Positions 1 through 10,482 of a DNA stretch of 28,023 nucleotides are shown here, piece by piece. Location: NCBI GenBank assembly GCA_024195585.1, contig SWBL01000487.1, forward strand, positions 1 to 28,023. Reading direction: 5' to 3'. This DNA is from Aureobasidium sp. EXF-3400. Its lineage: Eukaryota; Ascomycota; Dothideomycetes; Dothideales; Saccotheciaceae. Below the pieces are notes generated by a model. That model was not told the origin of the DNA, made no database searches, and saw only the letters and a list, made by a program, of their open reading frames with translations. The stretch's first letter is position 1, and every line of letters starts with the position of its first letter. A program made the position numbers and the translations under genes.

Positions 1-480
1 TAGAGGCGAATTTAAAGAGGGTACTCTATTTAGAGGCGTATAGCGGCTAGCTCTAAGATAATCGAGAGTTTAGTTAGCTTTATAGCTCTTATAACTTATG
101 CTCTTAATTAGCTAGTAAATACATAATATAAGGGTTATAATTAAGAGTAGATCATATGCTTATTAAGGTAGAGAGACAATAAAGAGCTAAGCTTTAATGT
201 TAAGTAAGAAGGTAGAAGGCAGGTTAGTTAATAAATAGAGAGGGAGTAGTTAAGACGCGTCGAAAAGGACGCGCGAGGCTTCGCGTGAACTAACGAAGAA
301 CTAGCTAGTCGGAGCTCGCGATCTAATCTCCGAGATAAGATCCAACCAATTAGAGAGCTTAGATAGGTTACTAATTAGAAAGGGCGTTATAGCAAGTTTT
401 TTAAACGCGACTACTATGCCTAAGCGTAGTACGCTCTAAGCTAAGGCTTACTATTATTAACTATAGTAACACTAGCTATA
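1..480. repeat. RIP-degraded repeat relic (left edge of window)
   Basis: This stretch is dense in TA, TAG, TAA and CTA words and nearly lacks CpA and TpG. The first 120 bases contain no CpA and only one TpG, while TpA is very frequent. That is the footprint of repeat-induced point mutation (C to T, mainly at CpA), which in ascomycetes acts on duplicated DNA. CpG words survive in places (for example around 255-290). No usable open reading frame remains, so the original element cannot be identified. The composition shifts to normal gene-region DNA by about 600. The element continues off the left end of the window. Confidence 0.7.
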
Positions 481-484
481 CTAA

Positions 485-595
485 GTGGTGGAATGGTAGA
501 ATATTCCACTCAAATTGACGATTCTATTCCATGCTAACTAGGTGGAATATTCTACCTCAAATCAGTGGAATATTCCAATATTCCACTTATTCCAT
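485..595. repeat. Cluster of GTGGAATATTC inverted repeats
   Basis: Several copies of a GTGGAATATTCCAC-like dyad lie within about 110 bases. GGTAGAATATTCCAC at 495-509 is the exact reverse complement of GTGGAATATTCTACC at 542-556 (15 bp, 32-base spacer). At 564-587 the arms AGTGGAATATT and AATATTCCACT pair perfectly around a two-base centre. The heptamer CTCAAAT follows the first and second copies directly. The cluster lies exactly where the RIP-like DNA gives way to normal DNA. It could be the end of a small inverted-repeat transposon, a nested insertion, or a binding-site array. No target-site duplication could be assigned. Confidence 0.6.
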
Positions 596-1274
596 GCCAT
601 TTAACGTCCGCACTGGAATTCTTGGTAAGGCTTCATGCCGATGGTACGACCCTGGCTCAACAATACAACCACCATCTGCATCTGCCTCTCCATCAAGACT
701 GGTGAACTAGCACTATTTTCCAAGCCCAAAGCACCTGATACAGTATACTACTAGTCGTTGGAACCTCATCTTTACAAAATCGCGTTGTCGAGCAATTCTT
801 CAATGATAAGTCAAATAAGGTACTGGCTATCATTTGCTGTATGTACATCTAATCTTTCAGATAGGTATGTTTCGAATATAAGCACTTATCAGGCAATACC
901 TGTGGCTGTTTAGCGATCTGATATCACCTAGGGTCCATTCGCAAGGTGACACTTCTCCTCCACCCACAAGAAGGAGCAAAGACACATCAACATTCGACCA
1001 TCAAGCTCCAGATCCAGGAGCCAAGCATTCAATCGCCAAGCCTTTTGTTAGATCGATCATGGACCCTCTTCGCCGATCTCCCAACCTCCTCCAAAGCAAG
1101 ACCATCATGGTCCAAAAATCCCGACCATATATGATGTCACTTTATTGGAGCATCCTACCCATGGCACGATGCTTCAATGAAATCGATGACGATAGACTCA
1201 ATTGACAATGTGCTGGCTGGGCTGACCAAACCATGCCTGTCCAACCTCGCATTATATAACCAGGGTGAAGTACC
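596..1274. other. Intergenic region upstream of the TUDOR-domain gene
   Basis: This is the promoter-side region of the gene starting at 1275 or 1380. An open frame runs on the plus strand through roughly 940-1150 and reads like low-complexity Ser/Pro/Arg-rich sequence. It has no domain I recognise and could be a relic or chance. No RNA gene was seen. Confidence 0.5.
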
Positions 1275-2409
1275 ATGCGATTGATCACATCAACACCTTC
1301 TGTAAGACACGTCTTGAGATCTTCTTGCTTTAGAGCAACTTTCCCAATCAGAACATTCGTATCTTCATCAATCGCAAACATGCCCCCTAAGGACAAGTAC
1401 ACCGACCCTAAACTTCGCGATGAAGTCAAGGAGGAAATCCACAACAGCGACAAAGGCGGCGCACCAGGTCAATGGTCGGCAAGAAAGGCTCAGATGATGG
1501 CCTCTGAATACAAGAAGCGCGGTGGTGGTGTAAGTCTCTTCTATTTCCGTCATGCCTTGCGCGACCAACTGCATCATACTGAGTAACTGCTGACACATTT
1601 CGCAGTACACAACCGATAAGAAAGACCAAGACGAGTCGCAACAACACCTTTCCAAGTGGGGAGAGGAAGAATGGCAAACCAAAGACGGCTCCGCCAACGC
1701 AAAGAACGAAGACGGCACTCAGCAACGCTACCTCCCCAAAAAGGCCTGGGAGAACATGAGCGAGCAAGAGAAAAAGGAAACCGACGACAAAAAGCAAGCC
1801 GCCAGCAAGGAGGGCCAGCAACACGTCGAAAACACCGACAAGGCGAAGGAGAGCAGAAAGCAAGCCAACGAGGAAGAGGACGAGAAGTACGAGAAGAAGA
1901 AGGCGGATGAGAAGAAGGAGGATGATGAAGAGGAAGAAGAGGCCCAGGCTGGCGACAAGCGCACTCGCTCTTCCGAGTCTGCCTCACCTTCGAAGAAGCA
2001 GAAGCAGAATGACGGCGCTGCCAAAGAAACCTCTTCGCCCTCAAAATCAAAGTCAAATGGCAACAGCACCAAGAAAGATAACAAGGACGAATCCAAGGAC
2101 GACTCCAAGGACAACTCCAAATCCACCTCAAATGCCACATCTTCCAAGGACGACTCCTCCGACTCCAAGTCCGAGGACTCACACGGCAAAGCAGCATCCA
2201 AAGACCGCCTGCCCAAGAAAGACCAAGAAGTTTACTGGAAGACACTAGGAAACTGGACAAAAGGCACTGTCGTCGAGGTCGCGTACGAGGAGAAGGAAGT
2301 TGATGGCAAGAAGGTCAAGGCATCGGAGGAGGACCCCCGAATTGTTCTCAAAAGCGAGTCTTCTGGCAAGACCGCCGTACACAAGCCTGACGCTGTGTTC
2401 TTTGACTAG
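1275..2409 (+). CDS. DUF5872-like / HVA1-type TUDOR domain protein
   Basis: Exons are 1275 (or 1380)..1529 and 1606..2409. The intron has donor GTAAGT, acceptor CGCAG and a CTGAC branch site. From the Met at 1380 the protein is 317 aa. Residues 1-108 form a compact Lys/Trp-rich block with KDKYTDP, then DKGGAPGQWSARKAQ, then RYLPKKAW. I recognise this as DUF5872-like, a type also seen in bacteria and large DNA viruses. A highly charged Lys/Glu then Lys/Asp/Ser linker follows (about 110-250). The C-terminus (about 255-317, from VYWKTLGNWTKGTV to the end) matches the small TUDOR-like domain named after hypervirulence-associated protein 1. The molecular function of this architecture is not known; histone or nucleic-acid binding is only inference. 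The frame stays open to an upstream ATG at 1275, adding 35 residues with five Arg and no acidic residue, like a mitochondrial presequence. Both ATGs have A at -3. Confidence 0.85.
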
Positions 2410-2784
2410 AGAAAAATCTCTAGGTGCTTGCGTTGGTTGTTAAAGATCTGTTGGTACAGGGTATCGTGGCGTACCCTGAGGTACATTTCTAATCTGGACA
2501 GTAGGAAGAATTATGTAATAGTATGGCCTGTAAGATAAACAAGTTGTATTAACGATTTTGTTCTCTTCAACCCTCCTTGTGAGGTTCGCACACGATTCGC
2601 CTCTCTACAATGCATGCCACCGTGTTCAATCGCGCCTCTATCGATATAAAGTGTGCCTAACTTGTCAGTTCGCCGTCTCTGCATCACCCTGCTTGCCGGT
2701 AACACAACAACCTGTAGCTGCAGATACCACGTATTACCGCACAGTTGTGCAACAAGTCTTCTTCCGAGCTTCCGTCAAAGCTCT
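2410..2784. other. Convergent intergenic region (3' UTRs)
   Basis: 375 bases lie between the stop codons of two convergent genes. It presumably holds both 3' UTRs and polyadenylation signals. Only short, unrecognisable open frames are present, and no RNA gene was seen. Confidence 0.6.
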
Positions 2785-5710
2785 TCACCAGTAATCAACA
2801 CGGCCGGTCATTTTGTTCTTTTGCTCCCACTCTTCCAGGTCGATCATATCGGCCTCGTTACCACGCCATCCCACGTTTTGCACACCGACACCATCCATAC
2901 GGATGACAACACGATCGATGACGTCCTGGATGTCGAACAGCATCTTGTCATCGAGCACATCCTTCGTGTTCCAGGTGGCATCGTCACCGATCTTCGTCTT
3001 CAGATTTTGGTCGAAGAAAGATTTGGATGAGACCGACAGCTTTGCCTCAAACCAAGAACGACCAGCTGCGATCATCTCAGTGTTCTCCCGAGATGCGAAT
3101 TGATGGAGCGAGGTGTTTTCTCTCATCCAGCCTCTGTTCAAGTCTTGGACCTCTGTAAGATGTAACGTTATGCGGTCGTTACTGATGTGTTGGAACGAGA
3201 GACGCTTCTTTGTGCAGGCACTTCTGATCTTAAGATCACTAGTCACCAAAAAGCGCAGGTCGACGAGACGGCCGTCCTTGGAGTTACGGACTTCGGCTGA
3301 TAGCTTTCTCAAGAACTCCGTGATCGCCTTGTGGTGTGTGTATGGCTGTCGACCTTGCACGGCAAAGCGAGCATCCCATCTTCGCTTTGGGTAGTGGAAG
3401 AATATTTGGCCAAGTCTAGTAGGGACAAGATCGACCTCCGCGTCATCGGGACCACTGATTCTAACAACGAGATGGTTGTGGTATTTGTCTTCACAGTCGA
3501 ACTCATACCAGGATGCCTCTCTAGCATCCTGACGAAACAGATGTGGAGCCGGAATCTGGCATGCTTCAACAGTAGATGAGGTCAGTCTCTCTACGAAGTG
3601 CAGAACTGACTCTTGATCTGAAGTGAGATGTTTCTTGATGCCTGCTGCCATACGCTTGGAAGACATGGCCTTGGAGGCAGCAAATTCCTTTGCTTCCAGT
3701 CCTCTCAAGCCTTCGATCAGAATGCGACCGATAGAGATCTCCATGTCTAGATGTCCTCTATATGCTCTCGCACAATCCAGAAGCTGCAATAGATCGTTGC
3801 TGCACTCTGGGAGAATCAGAGGCCTTGTCTGAGGTGGTGGAGTTGATTGAACAGGGGATGCCTTTGGTTGACTCTGGTTTGATTTGCTCGGCTGCTTGTT
3901 TAGTCTAGGGTCCCAGTCCGGGAGATCGAGCTCGACCTTAAAAGATTGGTTGCTAGGTTTTCCCTTGACCTTGGACTTCGGCTTGCGATGAGCTGTGGTG
4001 TTGAAGTATCGACGAGTAGCAACTTCATCTTCGACCTGAATTCTTTCCACGACATCGTTTGGTTCTTCAGACTCAGCCAGCACCATGTGCGAGTATTGTC
4101 CTTGTTGAGTCGACAATCCTGGTGGTGCAGCAAGAGTGGATGATGGCGTTGAATGTACACGCTGCACGCGAGGTTTGGGAACCTGCGTTCCGAGGGGAGG
4201 GAACGGCTCGATGGTATCGTCCCCGGTATAGCCTGTCGCAGGTTGGACGTTCCAATCGACTTCAGTCGGACGTGTGGGTGCGACGTCCCATGGTGCTCTG
4301 GGTAGCTTATCTGCGAATTTGATTCCAGCTGCGTTCCTAGACTGCGTCGACTCGACAAGGGATGATGAATACGTAGAGACAGGTGGTGGGATGTAGGCGC
4401 GGCCTTGGGTAGCCTGGACTGGAGATCTTGGGCGACCCTCATAGTCAATAAGGAAATTCGTATCGGGTCGAGCCTCGGCGTGACTTGAATCTGGACGGCT
4501 TTCAAACTCGATCTCTTCGGGGAACCCAAGATCCAGAATAGGATACTCTACCTGCTGCCTGAACGGCGCTGGTACGGGCCTGAGTACCTCACTACCATCA
4601 CCAAGGCTAAGACTCTCGGTACCGCCACTCAACAAATCACCTTCCTCAGGCGCAGAATCGATGGTTCCCTGGACCCATTCCTCGACGGAGTTATCAACGA
4701 AGGTTATCAACGGGTCATGCATGCCTTCTCTGACGAAATGTGGAAGCGGCATGGCCTCGAATCTCTGAACCAATTCTGGGCTGTGAGTGTAGTTGGAAGG
4801 CTGACTACTGAAGACAGACAGTCGACCGTTGCTGTCAGGACGCATCAAGCGCACCACACGTTGACGAGGCAACATGTGTATGATTTTTTGTTCATCCGGA
4901 GTCAATGTCTGCAACAATGTTCCATCTTGCAAGTGCTGGAGACGATGCAGTTGTAGCAGAGCGTTGGCCTCCTTCTCTGTACGCATGAAGTGTGATTCGA
5001 TCCTTGGACGGTGCTGGACATATCAGTCAGTCGGAAGTCCTGTCTGGCTCTGCTATTTCAAGCTTACCGAGCTCCTCTCGATGTTGTCCAGCCTCTTGGT
5101 AATAGTTTGGATCTTGCTAGCAGTAGCGTTGGTGATGAAGACGCATGACCTTTCGACACTCAATTCCAATGAGCACGTAGTGTCTTGAGCAAGTTCCTGT
5201 AGAAGCTGGTCTGGCAGAACAAGCGCAATATCTGTGATGGGATTTTTCGGACTCCAGAAGGGCTTGTCTTCCTCTTCATGCTCGGATGAGGGATCACCGA
5301 CATCAATGAGAGCCTCGTCCTCTAAGGCATCGTCTTCCCTCAAAAGCTCGTCAAGTTCATCTTCGGCATTGGCATCTCCACCCATCTCGGCAGGGCGAAA
5401 GATCTTGGGGTCGGTCATGACATCCTGGGGACCGTCCTGGTGCTCGTTGATATACTCGTTGCACAAGTCCACAAACTTAAAATAAGTCTGATCATGTCCG
5501 GGTTCTGGAAACTCGATGCGGAACAGCTAAGTCTTGTCAACGCGTGTCGAGACCGAGAAGAAACAGCGCGAGATGTTGTGCCCCTACCTGCTTGTCTGAC
5601 ATATATGTACATCTGACATTGGCGTCTTGAACCATCTCGTCGAACATGGCGATGAGCTCATCGGGCTCAAAAAATTTCCACACTGTGCTGTACAGGAAAG
5701 TGCACGCCAT
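2785..5710 (-). CDS. Conserved fungal protein of unknown function (936 aa)
   Basis: Exons in transcript order are 5710..5588, 5526..5068 and 5013..2785. Introns are 61 nt (GTAGGG..TTAG) and 54 nt (GTAAGC..CCAG), with an ACTGAC branch site in the second. The start at 5710 gives MACTFLYSTVWKFFEPDELI and keeps frame through both junctions. The N-terminal 190 residues contain an acidic stretch (about 75-110). After it comes a segment starting VLPDQLLQELAQDTTC with a beta-alpha-beta feel, like a degenerate KH-type fold (weak). Residues 250-570 are Pro/Ser/Gln-rich and probably disordered. The last 330 residues, from the SNDLLQLLDCARAYRGHLDM region, are ordered and rich in aromatic and beta-type sequence (for example WDARFAVQGRQPYTHH). 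They resemble a fungal domain of unknown function, possibly DUF7905, which I recall only loosely. No catalytic motif, signal peptide or membrane segment is visible. Confidence 0.8.
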
Positions 5711-6361
5711 TGTGAGAGTGCGAGCAGATGTCTCAAAAGCGTAGAAGGCGTCAAGTTGTTAGCAGCTCTGAGTAAGAATTGCTGGAACTAAGAGATCTTG
5801 AAGTGATGGCCAAAGTAAAGTGAAGATGTTGATGCGCAGGAGACGGTTAGATTTGCGTCTCGCGAATACGAAGATCCAATGCTGGAAGTCGTTCGTCTTT
5901 TTCTGTGTTGATCGGGAAGCTGCGAGGTCCCGTTCGTTTGCATGCGCCTTGCTTGCATACGTGAAAGAAAAGCTAGAGCGAACCGACGCCATGGAAACAC
6001 TGGATCAATCGTCCAAACGATAAACACCCGAAGCCTTTGACCAACTCATGCTGCCAATCAACACCTCAGCTCACTCCTGAAAGCAAATACTGTCATCTTG
6101 TAATCATATACCATGAGTATTGATATGTTGCTACCCGTATTACACCCATTGTCTAGTCCCATAACGCCTCGCTATGCAGCCATTCGTGAGCAATAACATG
6201 TCTGCTAACACCTGGTTCTGAAAACCCCATGAACGCCTCTCGTAAAGTCCCTGTGTAATTGGGAATCCCACTCTATACAACATAAGCATGTTAGAAGGAA
6301 TACTTCCATACTCCAAACATAATTCACTTTTTGCAGCCACTCCCTGCGATGGGTGAGAGGC
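5711..6361. other. Intergenic region between two minus-strand genes
   Basis: About 650 bases hold the promoter and leader of the 936-aa gene (right of 5710) and the 3' UTR of the coiled-coil gene (left of 6362). Short overlapping open frames on both strands show no family resemblance. No RNA gene or repeat was recognised. Confidence 0.5.
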
Positions 6362-7708
6362 TCAAGAAGGTGGTGATGGCGGAGGTGAGTTTACACCGTT
6401 CTCGCTGTTGACTTTCTGCATGTTCATGAGCCACTTCATGCGATTCATGACTTCATGCATCTCTTCCAGCGTACCCTCCAGTTCCAGCCCACGGTGACTG
6501 ATGCTTCCTTTGAGTGTCTTGACGTCTCCAAGGACAAGATCAACCTCAGAATCTTTCTCTGTTTTGTATTTGTCCGATGCTACCACCAGTTCGTTGTACA
6601 GCTTTCTCGCTTTCTCCGACTCTTGACGCATCTGATGATTGACAACATCTAGTTTGATGAGACGTTTCCGGTCCTCTTCTCTATCGTCGCTCAGCTCTCG
6701 TAGTTGTTTGTTAGCCGCTGCGATGCGTTGTCGGTATTCGGACGAAAGTTGGCGGTGTGATGTTTCAAGGATTGAGGCGTGTGTGGTCGCATGTTTGGCT
6801 TCTTCAACAGCCTGTTGAACTTCTTTGTTGCTGTGCTCTTGGTACTCGCCCATCTTGCGCTCGGCTTCTTGAACTCGGTGTTCCAAGGATTCCCTCTTTT
6901 GCCGTTCAACATCGAGCTCGGCCTTGAGGTCCTCGATCTTGCGGTCACGCCGCTTGATGACGCTCTCGTCCACTGCTTTACAATGCGAGAGACGCGCGTT
7001 CTCGGCTTGAAGAGCTTCCAGTCGAGGCTTCTGTGCATTTGCGGTGCGTTGTAGCTCTTCTCTCTTCGCAGCTTCCGCTTTGATCTCTCTTTTGAGTCTG
7101 TCGTTTTCGGCCATGAGTTTCTCAATGACACGGCCAGACTTTCCGAGATTTGCATTGCCCAGACCTGTGCCGCCGACCCAAGGAGTGCTGTCTGAGAGGA
7201 TCGGAGAGCTCTCTATGATTGTGGTTGTGGTACTCATATCGTTGTTGGACGGTTTTGGTGACAATAGCTGCTCTTGTACACTGTCGCGAGTGTTTGTTGA
7301 CTGTGGAGGTTGGGATGTTCGCGGCGATATCAAGCCGGATTGGGTTTCTGAAGCTGGTGGATGGGTTGAAACGTCGACAGAAGGAGTCGACTCAAAGGGA
7401 GCAAAGTCAGGCATCTTCAGTTGAGGGGGGTCTGAAAATTGACCATCTGAATGTGTAAAATGAGCGATGAACGTTGTTGCGGCAGTGACGGAACAAGAAA
7501 ACAAAGGACCCTGCATTTTGAAGCTGCAAGCAATCGCCAGAACAGCGCCAAATGGAACGTGCTTACCGCCAATAATCTCTCTTTCTTCCTCGACACTTTC
7601 CGAAGTCTTGCGCCCAACATGCTTGAACCGTTGCGACAGTTCTCTGAGCGTATTGAGCGAAGACTTTCTTCGACCAAGTCCAGGTTTCTGCGTGTTCTCG
7701 TCGGCCAT
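6362..7708 (-). CDS. She3-like coiled-coil protein
   Basis: Exons are 7708..7567 and 7431..6362, giving 403 aa from MADENTQKPGLGRRKSS. The inferred intron (7566..7432, donor GTAAGC, acceptor TTTTCAG) is 135 nt, a multiple of three, and has no stop, so the frame is open whether or not it is spliced. The unspliced version would insert a hydrophobic stretch (AVLAIACSFKM onward) unlike the polar flanks, so I favour splicing. Residues about 45-150 are Ser/Thr/Pro-rich and disordered. From about 160, starting RVIEKLMAENDRLKREIK, a long heptad-like coiled coil rich in Glu, Lys, Arg and Leu runs to about 385. The RVIEKLMAENDRL start and the RRDRKIEDLKAEL segment resemble fungal She3-family proteins. 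In yeast, She3 links She2-mRNA cargo to the type V myosin Myo4. In moulds the role is not established. Any other cytoskeletal coiled-coil adaptor remains possible. Confidence 0.75.
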   Translation of the reverse strand: MADENTQKPGLGRRKSSLNTLRELSQRFKHVGRKTSESVEEEREIIGGKHVPFGAVLAIACSFKMQGPLFSCSVTAATTFIAHFTHSDGQFSDPPQLKMPDFAPFESTPSVDVSTHPPASETQSGLISPRTSQPPQSTNTRDSVQEQLLSPKPSNNDMSTTTTIIESSPILSDSTPWVGGTGLGNANLGKSGRVIEKLMAENDRLKREIKAEAAKREELQRTANAQKPRLEALQAENARLSHCKAVDESVIKRRDRKIEDLKAELDVERQKRESLEHRVQEAERKMGEYQEHSNKEVQQAVEEAKHATTHASILETSHRQLSSEYRQRIAAANKQLRELSDDREEDRKRLIKLDVVNHQMRQESEKARKLYNELVVASDKYKTEKDSEVDLVLGDVKTLKGSISHRGLELEGTLEEMHEVMNRMKWLMNMQKVNSENGVNSPPPSPPS

Positions 7709-8265
7709 GCTTGTCCACAACAACGACAAGCGTCAGTGTCGGTGAGTCCGTGTGCACGGCAGAGCAGCAATGCGGCGCAAACGGTTCCTGTGGTTCCTGC
7801 GGTCCTTGTGGAGCAAAGCCAAAAGCATCGCGCGCGAAAATGTGGGATGGCCGCAGACCTTATGCGCCTTGCCGAGTGCCCATCTTAAAGTCTAAATTAA
7901 AAGGGACATTGCGCCGGCGGGTAAGAGATACAGTACGTTAGGCCTTCAACGGCTGTCAGTTACGACGCTCAAAGACAATACTCATGCGTTCGACCATGAA
8001 CCACTCCCCCTTATCCTAGCACAGCCTCTTATGTGTCTATGTATAGCAACAATATCAATGGGCCGTTGTCCTAATCGATACATAGTTTTTGATCAGCCAA
8101 AATGCTATTTCGATTGTGTTTTTGCGTTATAACTATGTGTGATTCTCCTAGTTCTCTAACAAGCTTCGACTGTTAAAGGTTCGATGCAGAATGAGTGATG
8201 TTCTCGTGTCGGATGCCGGTTATATCGTGAGCCAGACATGCTGGAGACTTGAGAATACTCTCAGC
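7709..8265. other. Intergenic region between She3-like gene and PTA1
   Basis: About 560 bases contain the promoter of the coiled-coil gene and the 3' UTR of PTA1. The stretch past 7970 is AT-richer. An 8-bp inverted repeat (CTATGTAT at 8037-8044, ATACATAG at 8078-8085) is the only structure noticed and may be chance. No RNA gene was seen. Confidence 0.5.
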
Positions 8266-10482
8266 CTAGGATGCTACTGCCTCTTGCAGTTTCTGAAATG
8301 CTTCTGGTCGGAATTTAGGCATGATTTTCGTCACCAGTGGTCGCGATTCATCATCTGTAAAATCTTGTCAGTAAAAGTGGGAAAGACAGGGCGTCGGTAA
8401 TAACATACAGTTCTTGTAGAGATCTTCCAAGGCATCAAGAGCCATTTCTCTTGCCGGGGGTCGAAGAAGAATCAGATAATGTAGCGCTTGTACCGCAAGT
8501 TGCACTCTTTCCGGATCCTTCGCAAGCCTGACCACCCGCTTAAGAACATCTTGGTTGATGCTCGGGATCTCTGACAGGAATCTGATAAGGAGTTTGTCTT
8601 TTGCGTCCAGGAACGGCACGATTCCATCGAGAATCTTGAGCATCCACTTCTCATAATGCTCGGGAATATACTCTGCCTCTTCATTCTGCTGTTTTTGTAT
8701 ACGATCGTTATACCATTCCTCGTTGAGCCAGGATATTCCAACATCGATACGTTTTCGGAAGTCGTCGACAACGTACAAGTATAACGATTCTCGTATGGCG
8801 TCATTGAGCGAAAAGCCGCCTCTTGACAAGCTCGCCGACTCGGATTTAAGCTTGTTTTCATCAAGCCCAGCAGGAGCGCGTGTAGCAAGACGAGTAACGA
8901 GGGTAATCCAAGCATCTCGGTCGTGGTTAGTCGCTGCAAGACGATTGAAACCAGGTTTTTGGGTTTTACTCGATGCAGGCTGTTCCATTGCAGTGAGTGT
9001 ACTAAACACGCGATTGACGGCTCCTTTGCTGTACTCTACAGTCTGTTCTGTAGTCAATGGTGGTGGTGGGGCCAAGTTAAATGGCCCCAAAGACACAGGA
9101 GCCCGGTCGGTGTCGGGGGGAGCTTGATCAAGGTCATTGAGAATCTGGTCGGTACTTTCAATACCCGGTTCGTACTCCTCATCCTCTTCGTTCTGCGCAG
9201 GGGCAACACCTGTTACCGCCTGTGCGGCACTTGAAGCAGTGGCAGGTCTTGCCGCTAAAGACAAGTATCTTGCTTGAACAGCATTAATGGCAGCGTCCAT
9301 TTTGACCTTGTCTATAGACTTTAACAATGGCGCGACGATGCTCAAGACAACATTTGAAGGAATCACGTTCACATCGAAGCTTCTCAACCCCTGGTCGTGC
9401 GTAAGAGTAAACAGCTGGGCAAGGCTAACAGGCCCTTGTGGCAGTGGTGGGATCTGAGAAGTCGAAGAACTGGGCTGAGGTACTTGTGCATCAAGACGTT
9501 GTCGCTTGGCCTCTGACAGACCATCAGTAGGTTCAGCAGGTGCTGCCCTTTTACGGCTCGACTCATCGAACACATCTACAAGCGTATGTCTGAGTCTTTC
9601 GATGCATTGTTGGATGCGACCAGCCAGAGGATGATTGGGGTTCTTCTTGATTATATTCAGTAGGAAAGCGGTCGTTGTGCGTGTCATGGATCTGATCATG
9701 ACTTTATGGGTTGGCGAAACAGGTGTCGTGGTAGCGAGTTTGAAGGGGTTGTAGTTCAGGACTGTTGAGATGATCTTATTGGCGACGGAAGGACGGTTCT
9801 TGACCAAAGACCCAAGACTGTTCAAGGTAGCGGTCACAAGCAAGGCATCGGTGCTGTTGTCCTGCAACACGCCTAGTAACCTGTCGAGCAAACCCAAGGC
9901 TTCGGCCTCCAATGTTGAGGGAGACATGATGGGATGATCGCGCGGAACCAGGGCAAGAGAAATTTCATTCTGCTCAGGCCGTCTTGGATCCGCAATCAAA
10001 CCTGGTGTCTGGACCTGAACCACTCTTTGGATGAACTTGACGGAGCAAATATGGATTCCAGGAGGAGCGTTGTGCATTCTACGCAGGATACTCGATTTGA
10101 TAGCGGCCATTTTCTGCCATGGTGATGCATCCTGAGGGTTTGCTACGGTTTGGCGGAAGATGAAAGGGTAGATGCTCGCAGCTGTTTGTACAACGCTCTT
10201 GATGACAGCAGTATCTTCGTTTGGACGTTCGAGATAGGCTTTGAGTGTGTCCAGAACCTGTAGAGCCAAGCTTTGCTTGTGTTCCTGGGCAAGGACAGGA
10301 GATGCGAATGTCTCAGCGAAGAAGTCGGCACCCCATCTTCTCAGTTCGAGGATGGCATCGGCGCCCACGATTCGAAGAAGGCCAGGAACGACTTGAGGAT
10401 AGAGTGCAGGATCAGCGAGTGCGAGATTCCGGGCAGCATTCAGCTGTTTAATCGTGTCGGCGACATTGGCCTGGGCAGCCAT
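8266..10482 (-). CDS. PTA1: Pta1/symplekin, mRNA 3'-end processing scaffold
   Basis: Exons are 10482..8409 and 8354..8266, giving 720 aa. The 54-nt intron has donor GTATGT, an ACTGAC branch site and acceptor TTACAG. It splits a Tyr codon and restores the tail YDESRPLVTKIMPKFRPEAF. The N-terminal 300 residues are alpha-helical HEAT-like sequence of the symplekin/Pta1 N-terminal family. Examples are LLRIVGADAILELRRWGADF and the later WQKMAAIKSSILRRMHNAPP followed by VKFIQRVVQVQTPG. A Lys/Arg patch with SRKRAAPAEP lies near 310-330, and acidic and Pro-rich linkers follow. In yeast, Pta1 (785 aa) is a scaffold of the cleavage and polyadenylation factor. It bridges nuclease and phosphatase modules, and its N-terminus binds the Ssu72 CTD phosphatase. 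It acts in the nucleus. The length is near the fungal norm. It is divergent to COA3, with 366 bases between the starts. Confidence 0.92.

Noticed and set aside
1574..2260. Long minus-strand open frames (up to 228 codons) opposite the TUDOR gene
   Set aside because: They are shadows of the Lys/Glu/Asp/Ser-rich coding strand, giving Ser/Leu/Phe-rich low-complexity translations with no family resemblance, and they overlap the well-supported gene.
7432..7566. Hydrophobic segment read as a transmembrane helix in the coiled-coil protein
   Set aside because: It lies within sequence bounded by good splice sites (GTAAGC, TTTTCAG) and is most simply intronic. It is kept as a retention hypothesis only.
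8037..8085. 8-bp inverted repeat CTATGTAT/ATACATAG
   Set aside because: The arms are short with a 33-base spacer in AT-rich DNA, so it is expected by chance.
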